A stretch of DNA of 64,000 nucleotides. Origin: Pseudomonas helmanticensis (lineage in GTDB: Bacteria; Pseudomonadota; Gammaproteobacteria; Pseudomonadales; Pseudomonadaceae). Where the stretch lies: positions 4,092,001 through 4,156,000 of the forward strand of contig NZ_FXUY01000001.1 of NCBI RefSeq assembly GCF_900182985.1, given 5' to 3'. Numbering within the stretch: position 1 is the stretch's first letter; every line of letters starts with the position of its first letter. The position numbers and the translations under genes are program-made. The notes beneath the pieces were generated by a model that made no database searches, was not told the origin of the DNA, and saw only the letters and a list, made by a program, of their open reading frames with translations. Of the stretch, positions 19,561-29,077 are shown in pieces.

Positions 19561-20238
19561 TTAGATCGTGGCCAAGGCGCGTAAGCGCGTTGCGTCGAGG
19601 ATTTCGATTTCGCCGTACCCGAGCCCGATAATCCCCTGCCCCTGAAAATCCTTGAGAATCTGGTTGGTGGTCTGCCGTGACAGCGACAGCATCGACGCCA
19701 GTTGCTCCTGCGGCAGTTGCAGCACCCGGCGCGGCGCATCGAGTTCGCCGTAGCCTTCGGCGATCATCAGCAAGCGATGGGCCAGACGTGCCGGCGCTGG
19801 CAGCAGGCTCAATTGTTCGAGGTTGATAAAGGTCAGGCGCAGTTTGTGGCTCATCAGCAGCGCCAGATGCCGCCAATACACCGGCTGTTCGTCGAGCAGT
19901 TTCAGCAGCGTCGCCTGCGGAATATTCAGCAGGGTGCACGGCCCGACGGCATAGGCGTCATGGGTGCGCGGCTGACCATCGAACAGACAGATTTCGCCAA
20001 ACCAGTGCGGCGCCTCCACCAGGCTCAACAACGCCTCCTTGCCCTGCTCGCTGACCGCACCGATGCGCACGGCGCCATCAAGCACCGCGTACAAACCGCA
20101 AGGCGCATCGCCGCGCTGGAACAACCGTTGCCCCGCCGTCAGCCGCCGCTCCCGGGCCGCGGCCAGCAGACTATCCTGAAAGGACACCGGCAGATGACTG
20201 AACCACTGGCCGCTCATCAGCCGCGAACGCATTTGCAT
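19561..20238 (-). CDS. Crp/Fnr-family transcriptional regulator
   Basis: 225 aa from the ATG at 20238 (CAGGAG 5 nt upstream). The cyclic-nucleotide-binding-type beta roll covers about residues 15-130 (LFQRGDAPCGLYAVLDGAVR, then HWFGEICLFDGQPRTHDAYA). The C-terminal helix-turn-helix is near 170-190 (LPQEQLASMLSLSRQTTNQI). It lacks the Fnr cysteine cluster, so it is not an oxygen-sensing Fnr. The ligand is unknown. It is divergent from the Mpo1-like gene by 84 bp, which it may regulate. Confidence 0.88.
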   Translation of the reverse strand: MQMRSRLMSGQWFSHLPVSFQDSLLAAARERRLTAGQRLFQRGDAPCGLYAVLDGAVRIGAVSEQGKEALLSLVEAPHWFGEICLFDGQPRTHDAYAVGPCTLLNIPQATLLKLLDEQPVYWRHLALLMSHKLRLTFINLEQLSLLPAPARLAHRLLMIAEGYGELDAPRRVLQLPQEQLASMLSLSRQTTNQILKDFQGQGIIGLGYGEIEILDATRLRALATI

Positions 20239-20322
20239 AAACACTCCTGGATTGTCGCCTGCCTGACAGAGCGAAACCTGATCCCGAGGGATGATGCAAT
20301 CAACCCTACCGGAGGAACAACA

Positions 20323-20850
20323 ATGAAAAGCCTCGTCGACCATCTCAGTCAATACGCCGCCTACCACCGCGATCCGCGCAACATCGCCAGCCACTTTATC
20401 GGTATTCCGCTGATCGTGGTGGCGGTGGCCGTGTTGTTGTCGCGGCCAGAATGGTTGCTGGGTGGATTTTGGATATCTCCAGCCGTTGTGTTGGCGCTGG
20501 CCTCGGCGTGGTTTTATCTGCGCCTGGAAGTGAAGTTGGGCGTACTGATGACGGTGCTGATGGGACTATCTGTTTGGGCCGGGCATGTTCTGGCGCAGCA
20601 GAGCACCATGGTCTGGCTGAGCAGCGGTGTGGCGATGTTTGTGATCGGCTGGGTGATCCAGTTTGTCGGGCATCACTATGAAGGACGCAAACCGGCGTTT
20701 GTCGATGATGTGTCGGGGCTGATTGTCGGGCCGCTGTTTGTCGTGGCCGAATTGGCGTTCATGCTCGGGATGCGGCATGAATTGAAAGAGCAGATCGAGG
20801 CGCGGGCGGGGGTGGTGCGGGTTAATCCGAATGGCAAAGCGGCGGCTTAG
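20323..20850 (+). CDS. Mpo1-like (DUF962) membrane protein
   Basis: 175 aa from the ATG at 20323, preceded by GGAGG. It has the DUF962/Mpo1 N-terminal signature HLSQYAAYHRDPRNIASHFI-GIPL. About four membrane helices follow (residues 25-45, 50-68, 72-90, 95-115). The conserved histidines are in GHHYEGRKPAF. Yeast Mpo1 is a dioxygenase that removes one carbon from 2-hydroxy fatty acids. The bacterial members are mostly uncharacterised, so the function here is family-level inference. Confidence 0.85.
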   Translation: MKSLVDHLSQYAAYHRDPRNIASHFIGIPLIVVAVAVLLSRPEWLLGGFWISPAVVLALASAWFYLRLEVKLGVLMTVLMGLSVWAGHVLAQQSTMVWLSSGVAMFVIGWVIQFVGHHYEGRKPAFVDDVSGLIVGPLFVVAELAFMLGMRHELKEQIEARAGVVRVNPNGKAAA

Positions 20851-20858
20851 GCCGCTTG

Positions 20859-20959
20859 AAAGATCGCAGCCTGCGGCAGCTCCTACAGTGGATTTGGTCG
20901 ATCACAAAATGTGTGACCAACCGAAACCACTGTAGGAGCTGCCGCAGGCTGCGATCTTT
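20859..20959. repeat. Inverted REP pair
   Basis: AAAGATCGCAGCCTGCGGCA to its inverse with a TGGTC/GACCA inner stem, between the convergent Mpo1-like gene and cysA. It is the probable bidirectional transcript end. Confidence 0.9.
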
Positions 20960-20964
20960 TGATC

Positions 20965-21954
20965 TTAGAGGCTGGCGACTTTCTGCCAGACCTTGGGCTT
21001 GAAGAACAGGGTCTCACCCTTGGCCAAGCCGATCAGACTGTCGTGATCCTTGACCACTTCGGCTTCGATCAAATCAGTCTGCCCTTCAACCTTCAACGTC
21101 ACCCGCGTAGTCGCGCCCAACGGCCGAATATCACGCACCTCAGCCGCATGGTGATCCTCCAGCTCATGCTTGGACAACGACACCTCGTGCGGACGGAACA
21201 GCACGTGATTATCGTCGCTCAACAGCAGGCGATTCGAATCGCCGAGGAAGTGATAAACAAAATCGCTGGCCGGGTTTTCGTAGACATCGCCCGGTGAGCC
21301 GATCTGCTCGATCACGCCCTTGTTCATCACCACGATACGGTCAGCAACCTCCATCGCCTCTTCCTGGTCGTGGGTCACGAATACCGACGTCAGGTTGATG
21401 TCTTCATGCAACCGCGCCAGCCAGCGGCGCAGTTCTTTACGCACCTTGGCATCAAGGGCGCCGAACGGCTCATCCAGCAGCAACACCTTCGGCTCTACCG
21501 CCAAGGCGCGGGCCAGGGCGATGCGCTGACGCTGGCCACCGGACAACTGCTCCGGATAACGATCCGACAGCCAGTCCAGCTGCACCATGTTCAGCAGTTC
21601 GTGAACCTTGACCGCGATCTGGCTTTCGCTTGGGCGCTGGTTTTTCGGTTTCATGCGCAGGCCGAACGCGACGTTGTCGAACACGGTCATGTGGCGGAAC
21701 AAGGCGTAGTGCTGGAACACGAAACCGACGTTGCGATCACGCACGTCGTGGCCGGAGACGTCTTCGCCGTGGAAGACGATTTTGCCCTGATCCGGGGTTT
21801 CCAGACCGGCGATAATCCGCAACAGCGTGGTCTTGCCGCAGCCCGATGGGCCGAGCAACGCGACCAGTTCACCGCTGTGAATGTCCAGGCTGATGTTGTC
21901 CAGCGCCTTGAACGCATTGAAATTCTTGCTGACGTTACGCACTTCGATCGACAT
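20965..21954 (-). CDS. cysA: Sulfate/thiosulfate ABC transporter ATPase CysA
   Basis: 329 aa. Walker A is GPSGCGKTT (about residues 35-43), the signature is [15 protein letters not shown], and Walker B is [12 protein letters not shown]. The C-terminal TOBE-type regulatory domain covers about 235-325. It drives sulfate import through CysTW. It is the last gene of the oscA-sbp-cysT-cysW-cysA run, 3 bp after cysW. Confidence 0.96.
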   Translation of the reverse strand: MSIEVRNVSKNFNAFKALDNISLDIHSGELVALLGPSGCGKTTLLRIIAGLETPDQGKIVFHGEDVSGHDVRDRNVGFVFQHYALFRHMTVFDNVAFGLRMKPKNQRPSESQIAVKVHELLNMVQLDWLSDRYPEQLSGGQRQRIALARALAVEPKVLLLDEPFGALDAKVRKELRRWLARLHEDINLTSVFVTHDQEEAMEVADRIVVMNKGVIEQIGSPGDVYENPASDFVYHFLGDSNRLLLSDDNHVLFRPHEVSLSKHELEDHHAAEVRDIRPLGATTRVTLKVEGQTDLIEAEVVKDHDSLIGLAKGETLFFKPKVWQKVASL

Positions 21955-21957
21955 GAA

Positions 21958-22830
21958 TTATTCCTCCGCGGCGCTGGCGCGCAGGCGGTTGATACGGTTT
22001 TCGCTCCACTGCTTGAGCAGCAGGATGAAGAGCGCCAGGATCAGCAACAGGCTCGCCACGGCGAACGCGGCCACGTGGTTGTATTCGTTGTAGAGGATCT
22101 CGACGTGCAACGGCAAGGTGTTGGTCACCCCGCGAATGTGCCCGGAGACCACCGACACCGCACCGAATTCACCCATGGCCCGCGCGGTACACAGCACCAC
22201 GCCATAGATCAGGCCCCACTTGATGTTCGGCACAGTGACATGCCAGAACATCTGCCAGCCGTTGGCACCGAGCAGGCGCGCGGCCTCCTCTTCCTGTGTG
22301 CCTTGTTCCTGCATCAGCGGAATCAGCTCGCGGGCCACGAACGGCACGGTGACGAAAATCGTCGCCAGCACGATGCCCGGCAGGGCGAAGACGATCTGGA
22401 TGTCGTGATCCTGCAGCCACGGCCCGAACAGGCCCTGCGCACCGAACATCAGCACGTAGACCAGACCGGCGATCACCGGCGACACCGAGAACGGCAGGTC
22501 GATCAGCGTCACCAGCATGCTCTTGCCACGGAACGAGTACTTGCTCACGCACCATGCGGCGCTGACGCCGAACACCAGGTTCAGCGGCACCGAAATCAGT
22601 ACGGCGAACACCGTGAGTTTCAGTGCCGACAGGGCATCCGGTTCAAAGATCGCGGTGAAGAAGGCACCGAGGCCGTTTTTCAAGCCTTGCGATACGACGA
22701 TGAACAGCGGCAGCAGCAGAAACAGGAAGAAGACCAGCCAGCCAAGACCGATCAAGACTCTGCGCGAAGTGGCGCTGCCACGGCGTGCAGCGTTGGCCGA
22801 AGAGGCGGCCGCAATAGACGATTGGGACAT
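21958..22830 (-). CDS. cysW: Sulfate ABC transporter permease CysW
   Basis: 290 aa with six predicted membrane helices (first at about residues 28-50). The EAA loop is [20 protein letters not shown]. It is an inner-membrane subunit of the sulfate/thiosulfate importer and pairs with CysT (13 bp upstream). Identification rests on family and strict operon order. Confidence 0.95.
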   Translation of the reverse strand: MSQSSIAAASSANAARRGSATSRRVLIGLGWLVFFLFLLLPLFIVVSQGLKNGLGAFFTAIFEPDALSALKLTVFAVLISVPLNLVFGVSAAWCVSKYSFRGKSMLVTLIDLPFSVSPVIAGLVYVLMFGAQGLFGPWLQDHDIQIVFALPGIVLATIFVTVPFVARELIPLMQEQGTQEEEAARLLGANGWQMFWHVTVPNIKWGLIYGVVLCTARAMGEFGAVSVVSGHIRGVTNTLPLHVEILYNEYNHVAAFAVASLLLILALFILLLKQWSENRINRLRASAAEE

Positions 22831-22843
22831 GGTTCGCGCCTCC

Positions 22844-23662
22844 TTATGGGGTTTCGATGCGCCGCTGCAGCAAGTTGATCAGCAGCAACAGGACGAAGGA
22901 AACCACCAGCATCAGCACGCCGATGGCGGTAGCGCCGGTGTAATCGTATTGGTCGAGTTTGACCATGATCAGCAGCGGCAGGATCTCGGTTTTCATCGGC
23001 ATGTTGCCGGCGATGAAAATCACCGAACCGTACTCGCCGACACCACGGGCAAAGGCCAAGGCAAAACCGGTGAGCCAGGCGGGCAGCAGCGCGGGGACGA
23101 GAATATGGCGGAACACCTGCAAAGGCTTCGCACCGAGGCACGCGGCGGCTTCTTCGACTTCACGGGGAATGTCGGCCAGCACCGGTTGCACCGTGCGCAC
23201 CACGAACGGCAGCGTGACGAAGGTCAGCGCCAAAGTGATACCCAGTGGGGTGTAAGCGATTTTGAAACCGAGGTCTGCAGCGAACTGGCCGACCAGTCCG
23301 GCCGGCGCATACAGCGCGGTCAGCGCGATGCCGGCCACCGCTGTCGGCAGCGCGAACGGCAGATCGATCATCGCGTCGATCACCTTGCGCCCCGGGAAGG
23401 TGTAGCGCACCAGTACCCACGCCAGCAGTGTGCCGATGATGCCGTTGATGATCGCGGCGCATAGCGCGGTGCCGAAGCTCAGCTTCAATGCCGCCAGCAC
23501 CCGTGGTGCGGAGATGATCGCCCAGAACTGATCCCAGGTGAGTTGGGCGGCGTGGACGAACATCGCCGCCAGGGGGATAAGCACAATCAGGCTGAGGTAC
23601 ACCAAGGTGTAACCCAGCGTCAGCCCGAAGCCGGGTATGACGGGGGAGATACGACGCGACAT
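22844..23662 (-). CDS. cysT: Sulfate ABC transporter permease CysT (CysU)
   Basis: 272 aa, six membrane helices. The EAA loop is [20 protein letters not shown], and [17 protein letters not shown] is typical of CysT. AAGGA lies 5 nt before the ATG. It forms the inner-membrane channel with CysW. The 205-bp gap to sbp upstream is filled mostly by a long inverted repeat. Confidence 0.95.
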   Translation of the reverse strand: MSRRISPVIPGFGLTLGYTLVYLSLIVLIPLAAMFVHAAQLTWDQFWAIISAPRVLAALKLSFGTALCAAIINGIIGTLLAWVLVRYTFPGRKVIDAMIDLPFALPTAVAGIALTALYAPAGLVGQFAADLGFKIAYTPLGITLALTFVTLPFVVRTVQPVLADIPREVEEAAACLGAKPLQVFRHILVPALLPAWLTGFALAFARGVGEYGSVIFIAGNMPMKTEILPLLIMVKLDQYDYTGATAIGVLMLVVSFVLLLLINLLQRRIETP

Positions 23663-23704
23663 AAAAGTCCTTGGTTAAAAACGCATCAATGTGGGAGTGA
23701 ACCC

Positions 23705-23837
23705 TGTGGCGAGGGGATTTATCCCCGTTGGGCTACGCAGTAGCCCCAAAATCGGCAAATGCGGAAAACCAGATACACCGCATGTGATGGTTTTGGGGCA
23801 GCTTCGCTGCCCAACGGGGATAAATCCCCTCGCCACA
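23705..23837. repeat. Long inverted repeat inside the sulfate operon (sbp-cysT gap)
   Basis: TGTGGCGAGGGGATTTATCC and its inverse (about 28-bp arms) enclose further CTACGCAGTAG and GCAGCTTCGCTGC hairpins. Outer GTGGGAG/CTCCCAC arms extend it to about 23690-23850. It sits within an operon, between sbp and cysT, where it could reduce expression of the membrane subunits relative to the binding protein. Confidence 0.9.
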
Positions 23838-23867
23838 AAAGCCCGCTCCCACAGTTTTGTAGTCAGA

Positions 23868-24881
23868 TTACTGCGCCTGATAAATCTGGTCGAACACGCC
23901 ACCGTCGTTGAAGAATTTCGGCTGCGCGGTTTTCCAGCCGCCGAAGTCCTTGTCGATGGTCACCAGGTCCAGTTTCGGGAACTGCTGGGCGTACTTCGCA
24001 GCCACGTCCTTGTCACGCGGACGGTAGAAGTTCTTCGCAGCAATTTCCTGACCGGCCGGGCTGTACAGGTGCTTCAGATAGGCTTCGGCAATCTGCTCGT
24101 TGCCTTTCTTCTCGGCGTTCTTGTCGACCACGGCCACTGGCGGCTCGGCGAGGATCGACAGCGAAGGCACGACGATGTCGAACTTGTCAGCGCCGCCATC
24201 TTCTTTCAGCGCCAGGAACGCTTCGTTTTCCCAGGCCAGCAACACGTCGCCCTGACCGTTGTTGACGAAAGTAATGGTCGAACCGCGCGCACCGGTGTCG
24301 AGGATCGGCACGTGCTTGAACAGGGTCTGTACGTATTCTTTGGCTTTGGCTTCGTCACCGCCATTGGCTTTCAGGCCATAGGCCCACGCGGCGAGGAAGT
24401 TCCAGCGCGCACCGCCGGAGGTTTTTGGGTTCGGGGTGATTACCGAGACGTCGTTCTTGACCAGATCGCCCCAGTCCTTGATGCCTTTCGGATTGCCCTT
24501 GCGCACCAGGAAGACGATGGTCGAAGTGTACGGCGTGCTCGCTTCCGGCAGACGCTTCTGCCAGTCGGCGGGCAGGGTCTTGCCGAGTTTGGCGATTTCA
24601 TCGATGTCGCCGGCCAAAGCCAGGGTCACTACGTCAGCGCGCAGACCGTCGATCACCGCACGGCCCTGCTTGCCCGAACCGCCGTGGGATTGCTGGATTT
24701 TCACGGTGTCGCCGGCGTGGTCTTTCTGCCAGAACTTGATGAATTCGGCGTTGTAGTCCTGATACAGCTCGCGCGTTGGGTCATACGACACGTTGAGCAG
24801 CTCGTAATCCTTGGCAACCGCGGAACCGGCAAACACAGCGCTGGCCAGGGCGGCCAAAGCGTAACGGCGAATCGACGACAT
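23868..24881 (-). CDS. sbp: Periplasmic sulfate-binding protein
   Basis: 337 aa with a signal peptide of about 23 residues ([15 protein letters not shown]). Family signatures are [20 protein letters not shown] and [13 protein letters not shown] (the sulfate-binding loop), and later [20 protein letters not shown]. It captures sulfate (or thiosulfate) for CysTWA. CAGGAG precedes the start. It lies downstream of oscA with a REP pair between them. Confidence 0.96.
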   Translation of the reverse strand: MSSIRRYALAALASAVFAGSAVAKDYELLNVSYDPTRELYQDYNAEFIKFWQKDHAGDTVKIQQSHGGSGKQGRAVIDGLRADVVTLALAGDIDEIAKLGKTLPADWQKRLPEASTPYTSTIVFLVRKGNPKGIKDWGDLVKNDVSVITPNPKTSGGARWNFLAAWAYGLKANGGDEAKAKEYVQTLFKHVPILDTGARGSTITFVNNGQGDVLLAWENEAFLALKEDGGADKFDIVVPSLSILAEPPVAVVDKNAEKKGNEQIAEAYLKHLYSPAGQEIAAKNFYRPRDKDVAAKYAQQFPKLDLVTIDKDFGGWKTAQPKFFNDGGVFDQIYQAQ

Positions 24882-24949
24882 GGTGAAAGCTCCTGGAATT
24901 CTTGGTGGTGGCTTTTTCTTATGAATATCTGGAATCGGGTTTGCCGGCT

Positions 24950-25016
24950 AAAGATCGGAGCCTGCGGCAGCTCCTACATCAATCCCCCGTAGGAGCTGCC
25001 GCAGGCTGCGATCTTT
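24950..25016. repeat. Inverted REP pair between oscA and sbp
   Basis: AAAGATCGGAGCCTGCGGCA and its inverse around TACATCAATCCCCCGTA. It is the second repeat lying inside the sulfate operon. Confidence 0.9.
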
Positions 25017-25027
25017 TGATCTTCACC

Positions 25028-25210
25028 TCAGCCCGGTTGTTTACCCGGTTGCTGCAAACGAAACTTCTCTTTGCGCTCGATCTGCACGACCTGCGCGTTG
25101 TGCACAGTGATCTCCACCGCGCCAAACCGCAGATCGCGCAGGGCGCTCTGGATTTCACGCAAGATGGTGGTTTCGTCCTGACCGTCAACGCTGCGAAGGG
25201 ATGCGCTCAT
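25028..25210 (-). CDS. oscA: OscA, small sulfur-starvation protein (DUF2292)
   Basis: 60 aa from the ATG at 25210, preceded by AAGGAG. The sequence begins MSASLRSVDGQD and carries the DUF2292 core RDLRFGAVEITVHNAQVVQI. OscA is known in pseudomonads as a small protein encoded upstream of sbp. It is needed when organosulfur compounds are the sulfur source under chromate stress. Its position ahead of sbp-cysTWA is exactly that arrangement. Molecular mechanism unknown. Confidence 0.9.
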   Translation of the reverse strand: MSASLRSVDGQDETTILREIQSALRDLRFGAVEITVHNAQVVQIERKEKFRLQQPGKQPG

Positions 25211-25292
25211 GGTGCTGCTCCTTTGAATGGGATTTGCCTGGCAGTGGGCGGCACTGCGTTCGGCGTGGGAGCAATATAAGAGAGGCATGGAT

Positions 25293-25317
25293 ATTCTTAA
25301 AAAGACTATTTAAGAAT
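25293..25317. promoter_or_regulatory. Dyad ATTCTTAAA-N7-TTTAAGAAT upstream of oscA
   Basis: Perfect 9-bp inverted arms lie 83 bp upstream of the oscA start, in an AT-rich stretch that should hold the promoter of the oscA-sbp-cysTWA operon. It is a candidate CysB (LysR family) binding site. The regulator assignment is inference. Confidence 0.5.
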
Positions 25318-25386
25318 GTTTATATAACTAGAAAACATTATGTGGCGGGGCAAGGGTTTGCGCCGATCTGAGAGCGATAGATAACC

Positions 25387-25482
25387 CTGTGGCGAGGGGA
25401 TTTATCCCCGTTGGGTTGCGAAGCGACCCTGAAAATTTGGGACTGCTGCGCAGTCCAACGGGGATAAATCCCCTCGCCACAG
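25387..25482. repeat. Long inverted repeat (CTGTGGCGAGGGGATTTATC type)
   Basis: CTGTGGCGAGGGGATTTATC and its exact inverse with an inner GACTGCTGCGCAGTC hairpin. It lies between oscA's promoter region and the 3' end of the GGDEF-EAL gene. Confidence 0.9.
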
Positions 25483-25508
25483 ATTTTGTATTCACCTCAG
25501 GTTTTGTG

Positions 25509-27446
25509 TCAGCTGTCAGCAATAACGGGGGCTTTCGTCCAGTCAATTTCGGTCGCCGGGCTCGGCCGTCCAAACCAGTAGCCCTGTCCAAGATCACATT
25601 CCTGCGCGAGCAGGAACACCGCCTGCTCAGCCTGCTCAATCCCCTCGGCATGCACCTGCATGCCCATGCTCCGCGCCAGCGCAATAATCACCCGGACAAT
25701 CGCCGCGTCATCCTCATCCCACGGCAAACCGGCTACAAAGCCCTGATCGATCTTCAATTTTTGCACCGGCAAACGCTTGAGTCGCAGCAGCGACGAATAG
25801 CCGGTGCCGAAATCATCGATCGCCAGGCGAATCCCCAACTCACGCAAACGATGCATCTGCTCCAGTGCCACTTCCGGATCGTCCATCACCGCACTTTCGG
25901 TGACTTCCAGCTCCAGATACGCCGGATCCAGCCCGGTGTCATGCAGCACCTGCGCCACTTGCTGATACAACTCGCGGCGCGCAAACAACCGCGATGACAC
26001 ATTGACCGCGACAAATGACAGCACCATTCCGGCCTGCTGCCACTCACACATCTGCCGACAGGCCTGTTGCATCACCCATGCGTCGATTTCGGCGATCAAT
26101 CCGGTGCGTTCGGCAATCGGGATGAACTCCGCCGGCGACACCAGACCGCGTTGCGGATGCTGCCAGCGAACCAGCGCTTCGACGCCAATCAGGCGACTGC
26201 TTTTCAGGTCATGCACCGGCTGGTAGTAGACACGCAGTTCCTGCTGTTCCAGCGCCCGGCGCAGTTCGAAAGCGATTTCGACCCGTCGCTGAGCGTGGGC
26301 GGTGAGTTCTTCGGTGTACAAAGCGTAACCGTTGCGGCCGCTGCTCTTGGCCTTGAACAATGCCGCATCAGCATTACGCAACAGTTGATCGGCGCTCAAT
26401 GCATCGCTGGGAAACAGGCTGATGCCGATACTGGCGTTTATGAACAACTCGTGGCCATCGATGCAGAGCGGTTCCTTGAGCGCATCGAGAATGCGTTGCG
26501 CCAGTGCCGCCGCTTGCACGGGCTGTGGACAACTTTCCGCGAGCACGGCGAACTCGTCGCCGCCGAGGCGCGCCAGGGTGATTCCCGGTCCGAACAGTTC
26601 CTGCAGGCGCGCCGCCACGGCCTTGAGCAAGCGATCGCCGACGTTATGCCCGAGGCTGTCGTTGATCATCTTGAAGTGATCGAGATCGAGCATCAGCAAC
26701 GCGCAACCGCGCTTGTGGATCTGCGCAGAGGCCAGCGCCTGCTCGGCACGGTCGCTGAACAACAGGCGATTGGGCAGATCGGTCAGCGGGTCGTGGTGCG
26801 CAAGGTGTTTGAGTTCATGCTCGGAGTGCTTGATCGCGCTGATATCGGAAAACACTGCGACGTAATGACTGAGTCGGCCCTGATCGTCATGAATGACGCG
26901 GATGGTTTGCCACTGTGGATAAATCTCGCCGCTCTTGCGGCGGTTCCAGATTTCCCCACTCCATTCGCCCTCGGTCTCGAGGGTGGCGAACATTGCCTGA
27001 TAGAAACCCGGCGGATGATGCCCGGACTTGAAAAGGCTGGGACGCTGGCCGAGGACTTCTTCGCGCTGATAACCGGTGATCTCGATGAACGCACGATTGA
27101 CGTGCACGATCAGCCCCTGATGGTTGGTCACCAACACCCCTTCGCGGGTGCAATCGAACACCGCAGCGGCCTGGCGCAGGCGTTCGCGATCAGCGTGACG
27201 CTCGCGCAACCGCGCGCCGATCCCGAGAAACTCGCACAGTCGAACCCGCGCCAGAAAAATCAGCGCGGCGCTGACCGCCGCAAACACATAACCGTTGATC
27301 AGTTGCCATCGGCCAAGATCGACGGAGTTATCGAAGAAATTGTTTAATAAATGATCAGCACCTTGCAGCCAGACGACGGCAAGCACGAGATAGAGCAGCG
27401 CTGCACGCAAGGCATCGCGATATGTGGCAGACATTCGGCTATCCAT
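25509..27446 (-). CDS. Membrane PAS-GGDEF-EAL cyclic-di-GMP protein
   Basis: 645 aa. Two N-terminal membrane spans (about residues 12-28 and 48-66) are followed by a PAS domain at about 92-205 (GLIVHVNRAFIEITGYQREE). GGDEF lies at about 220-380 with intact RLGGDEFAVL. EAL lies at about 390-640 with GVEALVRWQHPQRG and DDFGTGYSSLLRLK. No RxxD inhibitory site is present before GGDEF. Both catalytic motifs look intact, so it may make or degrade c-di-GMP; most such hybrids act mainly as phosphodiesterases. The start at 27446 is uncertain: a second ATG lies 12 nt later and neither has a strong ribosome site. Monocistronic; divergent from desA. Confidence 0.9.
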   Translation of the reverse strand: MDSRMSATYRDALRAALLYLVLAVVWLQGADHLLNNFFDNSVDLGRWQLINGYVFAAVSAALIFLARVRLCEFLGIGARLRERHADRERLRQAAAVFDCTREGVLVTNHQGLIVHVNRAFIEITGYQREEVLGQRPSLFKSGHHPPGFYQAMFATLETEGEWSGEIWNRRKSGEIYPQWQTIRVIHDDQGRLSHYVAVFSDISAIKHSEHELKHLAHHDPLTDLPNRLLFSDRAEQALASAQIHKRGCALLMLDLDHFKMINDSLGHNVGDRLLKAVAARLQELFGPGITLARLGGDEFAVLAESCPQPVQAAALAQRILDALKEPLCIDGHELFINASIGISLFPSDALSADQLLRNADAALFKAKSSGRNGYALYTEELTAHAQRRVEIAFELRRALEQQELRVYYQPVHDLKSSRLIGVEALVRWQHPQRGLVSPAEFIPIAERTGLIAEIDAWVMQQACRQMCEWQQAGMVLSFVAVNVSSRLFARRELYQQVAQVLHDTGLDPAYLELEVTESAVMDDPEVALEQMHRLRELGIRLAIDDFGTGYSSLLRLKRLPVQKLKIDQGFVAGLPWDEDDAAIVRVIIALARSMGMQVHAEGIEQAEQAVFLLAQECDLGQGYWFGRPSPATEIDWTKAPVIADS

Positions 27447-27580
27447 GTCCCTACAAAAAGGTTGGAATTATAGGTCAAGAAACATCCAGCGACTCTTATC
27501 TGAAAGGGCGACTGGTTTTATCTGTGTGCTTAGTGATAATGCAACGGCTGTTTTTATCTTTATCGAGGGCCCTATAGCCT

Positions 27581-28762
27581 ATGTGGTACGAAGGTTTTCT
27601 TGGCTTGTCGGCCTGGTCTCTGGTCGCGGTCACCCTGTTGATGACCCACGTGACAATTGTCGGCGTCACGGTCTATCTGCACCGCTATTCGGCCCATCGC
27701 TCGCTTGAGCTTAATGCCGGCCTGAAGCACTTCTTCCGTTTCTGGCTGTGGCTGACCACGGCGCAGAACACCCGCGAGTGGACCGCCATCCACCGTAAAC
27801 ACCACGCCAAGTGCGAAACCGAGGATGACCCGCACAGCCCGGTCATCAAAGGCCTTTCCACCGTGCTGCGCACTGGCGCCGAGCTGTACCGCGCTGAAGC
27901 GCAGAATCCGGAAACCCTGCGCATCTACGGCAAGAACTGCCCGGAAGACTGGATCGAACGCAACGTCTACAGCCGCTACCCGCTGCTGGGCGTGGCAATC
28001 ATGGGCGTGATCGACCTGCTGCTGTTCGGCACCATCGGCATCACCATCTGGGCGATCCAGATGATGTGGATCCCGGTATGGGCCGCCGGCGTGATCAACG
28101 GTCTTGGCCATGCCGTCGGCTACCGCAACTTCGAATGCCGCGACGCGGCGACCAATCTGGTGCCGTGGGGCATCCTGATCGGCGGCGAAGAACTGCATAA
28201 CAACCATCACACCTACCCTAACTCGGCCAAGCTGTCGGTGAAGAAGTGGGAGTTCGACCTCGGTTGGGCGTGGATCAAAGTCTTCAGTTTCCTGCGTCTG
28301 GCCAAGGTTCAGCGTGTCGCGCCGATCGCCCACCGGGTCGAAGGCAAGGGCAATCTGGACATGGACACCGCCATGGCGATCCTCAACAACCGCTTCCAGA
28401 TCATGGCCCAGTACCGCAAGTTGGTGATCGGGCCGCTGGTCAAGCAAGAGCTGGCCAAGGTCGATCATTCGGTGCGCCACCAGTTCCACCGCGCCAAGCG
28501 CCTGCTGTCGCGGGAAACCAGCCTGCTGGAAGATCGTCATCACTTGCGCATCCAGAACATGCTCGAACACAGCCAGGCATTGAAGGTAATTTACGAAAAA
28601 CGCCTGGCCCTGCAGCAGATCTGGGTCAAGACCAGCGCAAATGGTCACGACATGCTCGCGGCCATCAAGGAATGGATTCACGAGGCGGAAGCCAGCGGCA
28701 TTCAGTCGTTGCGTGAATTCGCCGACCAGTTGAAAACCTACTCGCTGCGCCCGACTGCGTAA
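27581..28762 (+). CDS. desA: Delta-9 fatty acid desaturase DesA
   Basis: 393 aa. The histidine boxes are HRYSAH (about residue 36), HRKHHAKCE (about 70) and HNNHHTYPN (about 207). Membrane helices lie near residues 5-30, 45-63 and 135-185. It matches the P. aeruginosa DesA type, which introduces delta-9 double bonds into phospholipid acyl chains in the membrane. A long charged C-terminal region (about 270-390) is rich in predicted helix. The stop codon TAA falls inside the first unit of an 8-bp tandem repeat. Confidence 0.92.
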   Translation: MWYEGFLGLSAWSLVAVTLLMTHVTIVGVTVYLHRYSAHRSLELNAGLKHFFRFWLWLTTAQNTREWTAIHRKHHAKCETEDDPHSPVIKGLSTVLRTGAELYRAEAQNPETLRIYGKNCPEDWIERNVYSRYPLLGVAIMGVIDLLLFGTIGITIWAIQMMWIPVWAAGVINGLGHAVGYRNFECRDAATNLVPWGILIGGEELHNNHHTYPNSAKLSVKKWEFDLGWAWIKVFSFLRLAKVQRVAPIAHRVEGKGNLDMDTAMAILNNRFQIMAQYRKLVIGPLVKQELAKVDHSVRHQFHRAKRLLSRETSLLEDRHHLRIQNMLEHSQALKVIYEKRLALQQIWVKTSANGHDMLAAIKEWIHEAEASGIQSLREFADQLKTYSLRPTA

Positions 28763-28844
28763 TCGCGTAATCGCGTAATCGCGTAATCGCGTAATCGCGT
28801 AATCGCGTAATCGCGTAATCGCGTAATCGCGTAATCGCGTAATC
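28757..28844. repeat. Tandem repeat, 11 perfect copies of GCGTAATC
   Basis: 88 bp, eleven uninterrupted units of GCGTAATC. The array begins in the last codons of desA, so the TAA stop is part of unit 1. It continues through the 3' untranslated region. It leads directly into a REP pair at 28846. The gap 28763-29077 holds only this array, the REP pair and a GC-rich leader of the next gene. Confidence 0.97.
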
Positions 28845-28845
28845 G

Positions 28846-28928
28846 GTAGGAGCTGCCGCAGGCTGCGATCTTTTGACTTTGTTTCAAAAAGAAAAGATCA
28901 AAAGATCGCAGCCTGCGGCAGCTCCTAC
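28846..28928. repeat. Inverted REP pair
   Basis: GTAGGAGCTGCCGCAGGCTG and its inverse, with an AAAAGATC-rich loop. It directly abuts the 8-bp tandem array downstream of desA. Confidence 0.9.
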
Positions 28929-29077
28929 AGGGTTGACCATTGGCAGCCGCCCGGCGGAACCCCGCACCCGCTGGGAACTTCGCTGAAAATCCCCTATCTC
29001 AAAGACACTTCGCCACCCCGGCGGGTTGTACTGTGGTTGTTGTCGAACTCCCGGCACGCCCTTTGAGATCTGTGCCG

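Noticed and set aside
28757..28844. Tandem array as CRISPR or iteron origin
   Set aside because: Units are 8 bp with no spacers and no replication gene nearby; it is a simple tandem repeat.
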